From Aurelia coerulea (lineage: Eukaryota; Cnidaria; Scyphozoa; Semaeostomeae; Ulmaridae), in the NCBI GenBank assembly GCA_039566865.1, contig CM076943.1, forward strand, positions 37,704,663 through 37,768,662: DNA of 64,000 nt. The letters run 5' to 3'. This document shows, one piece after another, positions 55,709-64,000 of this stretch; position 1 is the first letter of the stretch; each line of letters opens with the position of its first letter. A program made the translations under genes and the position numbers. The notes below the pieces were generated by a model. That model was not told where the DNA came from and did not search any database. It saw only the letters and a program-made list of their open reading frames with translations.

Positions 55709-56905
55709 ATGCCAGCTCCTTCTTCCCTCATAAGCGATTTTCCTATGTCTAACGAAAAGATACTGAACATTATAAGGTCTCTAAATCCTAATAAAGCTCA
55801 TGGTTGGGATGGAATATCAATCAGAATGATAAAATTAAGTGATACTGCACTAGCTATTCCACTAAAAATAATATTTGAAAACTGTTTGAGATGTGGTTTA
55901 TTTCCCAAAATATGGAAATATGCAAATGTTGTGCCGGTTCATAAGAAAAATGAGAAAAATTTGAAGGGAAACTATCGACCAATTTCTCTCCTACCAATCT
56001 TTGGGAAAATACTTGAAAAACTTATGTACGATTCTTTATACTCGCATCTCGTTTCATGCAATTTACTCAATCCGAATCAATCAGGCTTTCGTCCCGGTGA
56101 CTCAACGGTTAATCAGCTGATTTCCATAACGCACACGATCTTTAAAGCCTTCGATTGTAACCCACCTCTTGATGTTCGCTCTGTGTATCTTGACATCTCT
56201 AAAGCATTTGATAGGGTATGGCACGACGGTTTGATTTATAAACTAAAACGATGTGGCGTTTCTGGAGAGCTCCTTTTACTTATCCAAAGTTTTCTTAAGG
56301 ATAGAAAACAGCGAACAGTTCTAAATGGACAGAATTCTGATTGGGGAGATATTTCAGCAGGAGTACCCCAGGGTTCTATTCTAGGACCCTTGTTTTTCCT
56401 TGTATATATTAACGATCTAGCTGCTGACGTGAAGTGCAATGTTAAGCTTTTTGCTGATGATACATCGTTGTTTACCGTAGTAGAAGACTCTAACTCGGCT
56501 GCCAGTGATATGAACCATGATCTAGAGTTGATAAGACAGTGGGCCTACGATTGGAAAATGTCCTTCAATCCTGATCCGCAAAAACAAGCTGTTGAACTGT
56601 TATTTTCTACGAAAAGAATTGAAATCAATCATCCAGAAATTCGTTTTAATAATATTCCAGTGATGAAAGTGGATAAACATAAACATTTAGGAATTATCCT
56701 GGACTCAAAGCTTTCTTTTTCGGCTCATATCCAGGCAGCTATCTCTAAGACAAGGAAGGGTGTCGGTTTGCTGAAATATCTCTCCAAGTACCTACCCAGA
56801 CATACCCTAAACGAATTATTCAAGCTCTATGTGCGGCCCCACCTGGAATACGGAGATGTTATCTATCATATTCCGGTCAAAGTATGTGAATTTAGCGGTA
56901 ACACT
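55709..56905 (+). pseudogene. LINE ORF2 reverse transcriptase (fingers, palm, thumb)
   Basis: Complete RT core: LNPNKAHGWDGISIRMIKLS, VVPVHKKNEKNLKGNYRPIS, SGFRPGDSTVNQLI, YLDISKAFDRVWHDGL (first catalytic Asp), AGVPQGSILGPLFFLVYIND, FADDTSLF (catalytic FADD), LGIILDSKLSF, and YVRPHLEYGDVIYH. The family frame runs to about NTTS at 56905. The next codons to 57004 read into the antisense LINE tail. Catalytic residues are intact, so the fragment itself looks recent. Confidence 0.92.
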
Positions 56906-58270
56906 ACTTCATTTCATTTCATTCATTTTATCTTTTTTACCCATGGTAGCCCCTCAATAATGATAATTGATTTACAGGGGGCCATGCTAAAAACTTACAA
57001 ATAACTACTAATTTACAATAAAAACGACATTTGCTATAAAACCTAATCCTAAACCTAAACCTAAACTAATTACAAATTGTCATAAATAAATAAAAGAAAA
57101 CAGAAAAGAATTGGTGAGAAATTCATGGTTGCACCTTCTTTTTAAACGCTCTCAGGGTTGAAGTATTTCGGATCTCAGGGCCAAGACTGTTCCAAAGCTT
57201 GGCGCCTCGGTACGCGAAACATTTCTGCCCCCCTGCCGATTTTAATAATGGCAACCTGAGATTGACTTCGGCGTTTCTAAGAGAACGACTGGTAGAGTTG
57301 TTGACTCTCGTGAACATGTCTTTCATATAAGAAGGCACGTCACCATTAAGGGATTTAAAGACCATTTTCTGAGCTTCAAAATCAATAAGCTCCCTGACAG
57401 TCGGCCATTTAAGCGCCCGAATAACTGGTAAAGCAGTAGCATCAAATGGACTGTTGGAGACGAGTTTTGCAGCCCGATTTTGAAGTTTCTGCAATTTTTC
57501 AATGGCAGTCACCCCAGCATTTCCCCAGACAGGGCAGCAATATCTAAAGTAAGGCTCCACTAAACTCTTATACATTGTCTTGACAGTTGAAATAGGAAGG
57601 TACTGCTTGGCATAACGAAGCACACCAATACCTCTAGAGATCTTATTAGTTGTTAGGGCCAATTGAGATGTCCATTTAAGTTGATGGTCAACCTGAACAC
57701 CAAGGTATTTGACCTCCTTTACCAACTTGATATCCTCGGAACCAATCTTAAGGTGTGGTTTGGTTGAATCAACAGAGTCAATTTTTCGCAGCTTACCATT
57801 ACTCCCTATAATCATTGCTTCTGTCTTTGCAACGTTTAAAGACAACTTATTCCCTTCAAGCCATCCTTTCAAAGCTTCTAAGTCAGCATTAACTGCTTGA
57901 TTAATTTCCGAAACAGATTCAGAGGCATAGTAAATGCTTGTGTCATCTGCATACATGGATACAAGGGAATTTTTCAAACAACAAGGAAGATCGTTAATAT
58001 AGACCAGAAAGAGAAGTGGTCCAAGACATGAACCTTGTGGTACACCGCAAGTTATACTGTCTGTAGCGGAAATTCGCCCATTCACCTTACAGCATTGTCG
58101 TCTACTGGTGAGATATGAGCGAAACCAGCCAAGTTCTTTTCCTTTCAAGCCACAGAAGTTAAGCTTCCTTAATAGAATATCGTGGTCAACTGTGTCAAAA
58201 GCTTTCTTTAGGTCTATGTAAACGACAGCTGTGTATTTACCTTTATCAATGTTTAAGTACTTTGTCAAGT
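56906..58270 (-). mobile_element. antisense 5'-truncated LINE (family B) inserted in LINE A
   Basis: Minus strand: starts at about 58270 inside the RT and ends in an (ATGAA)n-like tail at about 56906-56930. Removing it restores the LINE A frame across NTTS/SLMEKLESVQYSAA with only TCA as possible target duplication. The 3' UTR lies between 57122 and 56930. Confidence 0.85.
57123..58268 (-). pseudogene. LINE family B reverse transcriptase fragment
   Basis: Open frame of 381 codons: YIDLKKAFDTVDHDILLRKL (first catalytic Asp), CGVPQGSCLGPLLFLVYIND, MYADDTSIYYAS (YADD intact), LGVQVDHQLKW, SLVEPYFRYCCPVWG, and a C-terminal block ending FKKKVQP. Same family as 46175-47338 but with an unmutated active site. 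It lacks the endonuclease and RT fingers through 5' truncation. Confidence 0.9.
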
Positions 58271-59035
58271 TTGATGGAAAAGTTGGAGTCAGTTCAGTAT
58301 TCTGCTGCTCTAGCCGTTACAGGAACGTGGAGGGGGACATCGCGAGAGAAGTTGTACGCAGAACTTGGTTGGGAATCATTGAGTTCCCGAACATGGAGTG
58401 GACGCCTTACGTTGTTTTACAAAATGATACATAATCTGATGCCTGAATATACAGCTGATCCAATCCCTCAACTTCAGCAGTCGCATTACTCTCTTCGCAA
58501 TCAGGATGTCATTGGGCGAATAAGGGCAAGAACAGAAAAATTCAAATCTAGCTTTTATCCCAATTGCCTGTCAGAATGGAATGAACTAGATCCGGAGGTT
58601 AGACTTGCACCATCGGTCGCTATCTTTAAGAGAAAGCTGATTTCAATTATCCGCCCCCCTGCTAAATCTGTCTTTGGGATTCATGATCCAATAGGATTAT
58701 CCTATCTGACTCAACTTAGAGTGGGTCTTAGTAAGTTATGCTTTTACAAATTCAAGCATAATTTTAGGGATTCCATAAATCCAATGTGTCCTACAAACGA
58801 TGGTATCGAGACTACGGAACACTTTTTGTTGCTCTGCCCCTCCTTTGAGGTTGAACGTCAAAATCTTCTCGCTAGAGTGTTTGATTTGCTGCGACCATTT
58901 GGACATATCGATCTTTCAAATGAGGTTTTGACGCAACTTTTACTATATGGCGATAAAGACCTTCCAAAGGACCTCAACAGAAATATACTCGAGTTGACTC
59001 TACATTACATCCACGCAACTGGTCGCTTCAGTTGA
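58271..59035 (+). pseudogene. LINE family A ORF2 C-terminal domain
   Basis: Continues the RT thumb in the original frame: SLMEKLESVQYSAALAVTGT, LYAELGWESLSSRTWSGRL, SLRNQDVIGRIRARTEKF, FYPNCLSEWNELDP and the terminal Cys/His cluster INPMCPTNDGIETTEHFLLL. Ends at TGA 59033-59035. Very similar to the 40.3-41.2 kb and 1.05-2.4 kb fragments. Confidence 0.9.
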
Positions 59036-59548
59036 GATCACCGTAAATCTAGTTAAACGTCACAAAACCACTAAGTCCATTTTCGTAAAGTTTCTTGTCG
59101 TAGAGTCCTGTCCATATATCCCTTTGCAAGCCTGTTTCACATTGGATGTTAGGCTTAGATTAGAAATCCAGACACGACAGCGGTGTCTCGAGCGATGGGG
59201 ACCTTGGGTGGGGAGCAGTGACGGGGACAGTTGTTGTCGTTGTTGTTTCCTCGGCCGGCGTACCGATTGTTCACTATTATATTTTGGCCTGACATCTAAT
59301 GTGAAACCGGCTCAAATATTCATTTGTAAAATGTTTTTATAATTAGAATTTCTATCTGTATTAGTTGTAGCGTATGTATAGTAGTTTGTATTAGTTGTAT
59401 TTTAGTTTATATTAATTCTAGGGGGTAGACATGACATTTTGCTCCTCCTGGTCCCCGTTCTTGTAGTGTGGTATAGTAGATTGTAGGTAATGTTTAGGTA
59501 ATTTTGTTGTAAATTTTTATATTGAATATAAAAAGAAAAAAAAAACAT
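59036..59548. other. LINE family A 3' UTR
   Basis: Untranslated end with GGGGTAGACATGACATTTTG, a segment also present in the 41.1-kb copy, and an A-rich end at about 59525-59545. Confidence 0.7.
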
Positions 59549-60147
59549 TCTATCGAAATTATCGATGATAAAATGGTGGAAAGAAATTGGATTTGTGGTG
59601 AAGTTATTCGTTAATGTATCCGCTGGTTATTATTGCGAAAAAGAGTGATTTAATGCCGATTACTAGGATTCTGCTGCGGGTGAAGGTAGGCCCATTAGCT
59701 TTCTTCGCAACAAATAGCTTTAATGTCTAGGATTTTCGAAAATCACACAAACAAATATTTTCATGTTATTCCTAGACATAATTCATGTAGCATGTGAAAT
59801 TTTGAAAGCTATATCTTATTTGTAGCGTTCCTGAAGAATTCTTGAACAAAGGCCAATTTTCGAAGGAATGAAATTCGATGTAACACCGATCACTGATGAG
59901 ATTTTAACCAAATGCAGAAAAACAAATGTGGAGTGGGGCCTCTCGAATTGATTCGTGGTAAAACCAGCTCTGTATCTTTATTACTCGAATATCCATTTTA
60001 TTTTCGTGAAGGTACTCGAAAAGTTATCTCGAAAGCCTTATTTTCAGTCATGTGATCGGAATACGACGATATCATTGGCTTATAAGCGTGAAATTAGAAG
60101 ATTTGCGGGTTTCCCTGTGACCTATTGAAAGATTTGACTCATATGCT
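59549..60147. repeat. single arm of the 1.68-kb foldback element
   Basis: Matches the right arm of 51529-53204 (52608-53204), ending ATTTGACTCATATGCT. It abuts the LINE A 3' tail on the left and a LINE D fragment on the right. The other arm is missing, either by deletion or because LINE A inserted into a full element. Confidence 0.85.
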
Positions 60148-60419
60148 GCCAAAACCTAGATTCCGTCGTTTCAAACATCGAGAAGGACATGAAAATTGCT
60201 ATAGATTGGTACCAAGACAACGAGATGGTTGCAAACCCTCAGAAATTTCAGCTAATGTTCCTTGGCCTAAAAGATGATCTCAAACTGTGTATTGACATAA
60301 ATGGGAAAGTGGTTCAGATGACTTTTTAGTGTGAAACTATTGGGTATTACAATCGACTCAAAACTAAGCTTCAAGCAGCATGTAAAGTCAATATGCACCG
60401 GATAAATGATACCGGATAA

Positions 60420-61137
60420 ACCAGACGAAAAGCAACAGAACAATAAAAGAAGTTGTCAGCACTTAAATATGGGAAGAACTTTCTTGGTTTCTACAAATAA
60501 TTCAAATTGCCAATGAAATGAAAGTAGATATACAAGAGGCAAAGCATACTAGCAAGCAAAAGTGGAAAAACATTGTAAAAGACAAAATTAAAAACAAGCT
60601 GAAAATACAGTTTGAAAAAGAAATTAAAGAGAGTGAAAGATATGGAGATATAGCAATTGACGAAGTGACACCAGGGGAGCCAAAAAAATATATGTACTTA
60701 AGTAGAAAAGTTGCGAGTGCAATATTCAGAGGAAGAGCAGGGATTTTAGATCCCACCCCAAGAAAGCCATATTGGGGTAGGATATGGAGATGTAAATTTT
60801 GCCTGGAAAAAGATCAGTCGACAAGACATTATATATTACACTGTCCAGGCACGGACAACCTTTTCAGAGATAAAGAAGAAAGAGAAGAAACCTTCACATT
60901 ATTACAAACGCTGGAAGGAACTACGAAAGAAATGAAAGAAATGGGAAGGAAAATAAAGAAGATATTTCAGGAAATGAACAAACAATGAAAGAAAGAAAGA
61001 AAAAAAAAGGAAAAAAAGACGAAGGACAAAGCAAACAATAACTATCCAGCACGCTGGTTGGCCACAAAGCCGGCCTCCTGTGCCCTTGTGTATTGACCAA
61101 GGATTGGAATCGTATAATAATAATACTGCAAAAGACG
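60420..61137 (+). mobile_element. 5'-truncated LINE of another family (E) inserted in LINE D
   Basis: Bounded by the two halves of LINE D. It carries a C-terminal ORF, a purine-rich 3' UTR (60988-61030) and an end with ATAATAATAATACTGCAAAA. No clear target duplication was found; the exact left boundary is uncertain within about 30 bp. Confidence 0.65.
60518..60988 (+). pseudogene. C-terminal ORF fragment of a non-LTR retrotransposon with a CCHC zinc motif
   Basis: The 156-codon ORF is highly charged and ends with WRCKFCLEKDQSTRHYILHC, a C-x2-C-x8-H-x4-C arrangement like the terminal zinc motif of non-LTR ORF2 proteins. No RT motif is retained. The ATG is internal, because the open frame is the truncated remains of a longer protein. 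A separate host origin is unlikely. Confidence 0.6.
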
Positions 61138-61790
61138 TCAAACAAAATTGGAGCCTTTTCTAGGATTGCTCCAAATCTTGACTATGAGAAAAGCATCATA
61201 TTATACAATTCCTTTATACTGTCTAATTTCAATTACTGTCCATTGATCTGGATGTTCTGTGGGAAAACATCGAACGATGATATCAATAGACTTCATAAAC
61301 GTGCCCTGAGAGTGCTGCTAGATGACTATGAGTCTACGTTTGAAGAGCTCCTTCATAAGAGAGGCGAACACACAATACATACAAGAAACTTGCAAAAGCT
61401 AATGCTTGAGGTCTACAAATGCTTAACCTCTGGCAATCCCTCCTCCTTATGGGACCTCTTCAAACGTAAACCCATAAATTATAATCTTAGAGTAAAGGAT
61501 CTCGTCCAACTTCCAAATACGAGGACTCTGAGATACGGGAATGATTCTTTGTCACTTAGAGGAAGCATACTTTGGAACACACTCGCTGACACAATAAAAT
61601 CTACACAAAGTAACAGTCAATTTAAAAACAGCATTAAAGATTGGACGGGATCCAATCGCAATTGTATGATATGTAGATAAAAGAGAACACTGTAAATAGG
61701 TAACACCAGTTGGCCTTTATTAGTTTATAAACTATTCCTTTAGCCAACTTTAAATAAATGTATTATTATTATTATTATTATAACCATTCC

Positions 61791-61906
61791 TGAAGACCCC
61801 GTGGACATTCCACTGTCTTTGTGTTCCCCTTTTGTTCGAGTTGTGTTTTTGATCACAAAAGAACATTGTTTATCAAAACTTTTCTAGAGATTTCTTTTAT
61901 CTTCGT
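61791..61906. other. spacer after the LINE tail
   Basis: Contains TTATCAAAACTTTTCTAG, which could serve as a splice acceptor before the ORF at 61907. Nothing else seen. Confidence 0.35.
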
Positions 61907-62173
61907 TTGAATGAAAATGGCATAAAGCAACACTTCTGGTTGCCCCAATTGTCTCTGCATGAACGTATAATTCTAGAAGAAAAATTGAAGATGGTGCGTA
62001 GACGACTCATGGACATTCACATTGAAAGATGGGACGAAATTGTTTCCCTCGATTTCATGTCCGATATGGAAACCATAACAGCGCTGTACGAAAAGGCGAG
62101 TAATGGCGGTGGGCCTAAATTGTCAGCTCAATCGTCAGATAATAAAACGCCTCAAAATTCAAGTTTTGAGTGA
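61907..62173 (+). CDS. hypothetical ORF, 88 aa, possibly an exon or decayed element ORF
   Basis: Not recognised. The peptide has a charged, probably helical segment (LSLHERIILEEKLKMVRRRL, then MDIHIERWDEIVSLDFMSD) and a Gly/Ser/Gln-rich tail. A possible acceptor lies about 30 bp upstream. Translation of the opposite strand at about 62400-62440 gives LMDFHIKKWDE, resembling this protein's LMDIHIERWDE, so an inverted and decayed second copy may sit alongside. That pattern could mark either an unknown element or a duplicated host exon. Confidence 0.3.
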   Translation: MNENGIKQHFWLPQLSLHERIILEEKLKMVRRRLMDIHIERWDEIVSLDFMSDMETITALYEKASNGGGPKLSAQSSDNKTPQNSSFE

Positions 62174-62289
62174 CGTTAGCAATGAACAAAAGTCAAGTGT
62201 TCGCATGAATGTTTCTTTAATCAAAGAATTAACAAACCTTTCAGTTTCAACAAGAATTTCTTCATTTTGAAGGCAATCTTCATCTAGCA

Positions 62290-62811
62290 ACAGTGCACGC
62301 CAAAACTCCACAGCTCCTGAAATTCTCCAACTACCGAAAAGAGGCCATTAACCTCGTTTCAAAGGGCATAGAAAAATCTGTGCGCCCATTGTTTATTTTC
62401 GTCCCACTTTTTGATGTGAAAGTCCATAAGTCCCAGTTTGAGCAAAATATATATTGTTGTTGTTGTTGTCATTGCTGTTGTTGTTGCGATAACTGGGACT
62501 ATTTCGTGAGTCTTAGGTCGGATATACATTTTCAGAAAATTGGTATCAGGCCGGGTATACTTTTTTTCGGAAAATTGGTATAAGGCCGGGTATACTTTTT
62601 CGGAAAATTGGTATAAGGAACGGGTATGTTTCTGAAGCTTCGATGGCACGTCCCGGACCAAAACCTGGTCAAGTACCCCCCTCCCCCCACCGGAGCTTTG
62701 TCTTCGCTCGCACTCCGCCATCCAAAGACTAAATTCGTAAAGTAGCATATCAAAATGTTCCTCAGTCATCGAACAAAACTTAATACTTTCCAATATGACT
62801 AATATGCACGG
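62290..62811. repeat. GTT microsatellite and 30-bp minisatellite
   Basis: (GTT)n-rich sequence at 62455-62487, then about three copies of a ~30-bp unit TTCGGAAAATTGGTATAAGG with CCGGGTATACTTT at 62530-62625, followed by a C-rich block. No gene recognised. Confidence 0.7.
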
Positions 62812-62905
62812 GGTATGCACGGCCCCCTGAAAAGCAGTCTATCGATTGACGGGATTACCGTGCTAAAAGAAATTAAAATGAAATGAATGAAATGAAAGAA
62901 TTGCT
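62812..62905 (+). mobile_element. 3'-end fragment of a family B LINE
   Basis: TGCACGGCCCCCTGAAAAGC...GGGATTACCGTGCTAAAAGA matches the 3' UTR stem of the 46.2-47.5 kb LINE, with an (ATGAA)n-like tail at 62878-62905 like the copy at 56.9 kb. An extreme 5' truncation. Confidence 0.75.
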
Positions 62906-63200
62906 AAACGGAGACCTCCCGTTCTCAGTTTATAAACCAAAACATTGCATTGAGGCCCGATATGGGACCCTGCGTATATTCTGTGCAAAGCAATGCGACG
63001 CTAATCAGAAAACATTTAAAAGTGGATCGCTCTGTTACCATTCGATGGTGCAAGTATAAGGAGAACGTAAAGTTGATGAGACTTGCATCAAAGAAGTGGC
63101 AGATTTTTGCATTTCAAACATTGCAGACGAAGAAACAAAATATTGAAAAGTATAGTTTGATGATTGAGAAAGTCCTTTGTACTCAGTGTACTATTGTAGA
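62906..63200. other. unassigned DNA
   Basis: A plus-strand ORF of 89 codons starts at 62950 (MRPDMGPCVYSV) but shows no recognisable domain. Confidence 0.35.
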
Positions 63201-63625
63201 ACACGTTTTTTTTTTATAAGAAACTGGTTTATAAGAAACTAGTACTACGATGACCAAAAATTTAAGAAACTCTAGTACTACGCTCAAGAACAGTTAAGAA
63301 ACTCTAAAACTTTATTTCTGTATGTCTCTCTTATTCTATGTCTCTCTAACAAAGGTACATTCGTCTTTTCTTGACTTTTAACTGCAAAATTGGTAAATTT
63401 TTGCCTTGATGTGCATGGCTTCTTCTTGATGACAATGTCAATGCAAAATGGAAGCCCTTTCTCGAGAAGAAGGCTCAACTTCGAACAATACCGCAATTTT
63501 AGGCCCAAAAAAAAGGAACTAATTAAGAAACTTTTACTACTAAAACACCGAAATTTTCATGCGAAATTAAGAAACTTTTAGTACTAAGTGCTGATCCAAG
63601 TTTCTTATAAATAAAACAACGTGTA
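63201..63625. mobile_element. TIR element with AAGAAACT subterminal repeats, copy 2
   Basis: Starts ACACGTTTTTTTTTTATAAGAAACT-like and ends TTTCTTATAAATAAAACAACGTGT. Multiple AAGAAACT motifs lie near both ends and TAGTACTA-type motifs between. Related to 10287-10901 and to the left part of 45532-45885. No unambiguous target duplication. Confidence 0.6.
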
Positions 63626-64000
63626 TTAGGGCCTGTTCATATGGAGAAAGTTTCCCCGGCATTTCCCCGGTGAAGCGGGATTCCCGGCTAGCCGGGGAAA
63701 TATTCATCGACCTTTCATATGAGAGAAGTTTCCCCGGCAAGCCGGAGAAATAAAACAATAGCGCTTTGTTTCTGACGCCAAAGAATTCGAAAGGATTAAT
63801 GATAAACAAAAGAATAAGGCTCAAATCCTTACTGGTTGCCAGAGCATGCGGAAATCATCCAATTTCATGCTTGTCAGCCAATGAGATCACCGCTTTCTAG
63901 CCCCTGGAGACAAAATCGGTCGTTTGAGGTACATTTTCTAGTACCCTCACTAAAACTGAAATGAATGCTAGAATATTTCAGTTATTCGCAATTTTTTTTA
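63626..64000. repeat. dispersed repeat copy 2 (uninterrupted), runs off the window
   Basis: With 63286-63625 it repeats 45541-46159 plus 47549-47690 almost base for base, but lacks the LINE. It carries the CCCCGGC / GCCGGGG-rich segment at 63650-63750. It gives the empty site for the 46.2-kb LINE at 63865-63869. Confidence 0.85.

Larger units (their letters stand above)
50025..59540 (+). mobile_element. composite CR1/L2-type LINE (family A) broken by three later insertions
   Basis: Element order on the plus strand: ORF1 remnant, ORF2 hydrophobic leader, 2A-like motif, endonuclease, RT, C-terminal Cys/His domain, 3' UTR ending in TTGAATATAAAAAGAAAAAA at about 59540. It is interrupted by a 9-bp-TSD foldback element (51529-53204), a TTAA foldback element (53417-54571) and an antisense LINE of family B (about 56905-58270). 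A frameshift near 55690, another just before the 2A motif, and loss of the N-terminal endonuclease core show it is dead. Confidence 0.88.
60150..61790 (+). pseudogene. LINE (family D) remnant split by another LINE
   Basis: 60150-60400 reads VSNIEKDMKIAIDWYQDNEM and NPQKFQLMFLGLKDDL (RT palm/thumb) with stops. After an interruption the frame resumes at about 61138 with IGAFSRIAPNLDYEKSIILY, FNYCPLIWMFCGKTSN, LHKRALRVLLDD and NYNLRVKDLVQLPNTRTLRY, ending at 61680. The 3' UTR ends in a (TTA)n tail at 61762-61780. Confidence 0.85.

Noticed and set aside
45539..63508. Identical 74-aa minus-strand ORFs at 45539-45763 and 63284-63508
   Set aside because: They lie in two copies of a dispersed non-coding repeat; identity reflects copy youth.
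1..64000. tRNA, rRNA or other structured RNA genes
   Set aside because: None recognised by eye; a covariance-model scan would be needed to exclude them.

Overview
The window is intron-rich, transposon-dense, AT-rich metazoan genomic DNA. The splice sites, the non-LTR retrotransposons, an apparently intact piggyBac element and many terminal-inverted-repeat (TIR) elements rule out a prokaryote. The best inference is a marine invertebrate, probably a cnidarian (anthozoan), but nothing in the sequence proves the taxon.

One host gene can be assembled with confidence: an SREBF (sterol regulatory element-binding protein) gene on the minus strand. It has 14 coding exons running from the ATG at 45049 down to the stop at 18485. 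All 13 introns have GT/AG ends, every exon phase agrees, and the predicted protein is 1151 aa. It has an acidic N-terminus, a bHLH-zipper with the SREBP-specific EKRYR tyrosine, two membrane segments enclosing a lumenal loop with an RTIL (RxxL, Site-1-protease type) motif, and a C-terminal regulatory domain.

Almost everything else is mobile DNA. 1-12.5 kb holds nested TIR/foldback elements with 9-bp target-site duplications (Mutator/MULE-like) and LINE fragments. 12,564-18,198 is a complete piggyBac element with exact TTAA flanks, an open 629-aa transposase with the DDD triad, and a 150-bp tandem-repeat array just inside each terminus in mirror orientation; it sits under 300 bp from the SREBF stop. 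18.4-45 kb is SREBF, whose introns carry LINE copies and piggyBac/Kolobok-like (TTAA), mariner-like (TA), Harbinger-like (TAA), hAT-like and MULE-like non-autonomous elements. 45-64 kb is a dense nest of LINEs and foldback elements. It includes a CR1/L2-type LINE with an ORF1 remnant, a hydrophobic ORF2 leader, a 2A-like translational recoding motif, endonuclease and reverse transcriptase, broken by three later insertions.

Several insertions have their empty site preserved elsewhere in the same window, so the order of events can be read directly. Most LINE ORFs are truncated, frameshifted or mutated at catalytic residues; the piggyBac transposase is the only apparently intact mobile-element gene. 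Element superfamily names below rest on target-site length and TIRs read by eye, not on database matches.
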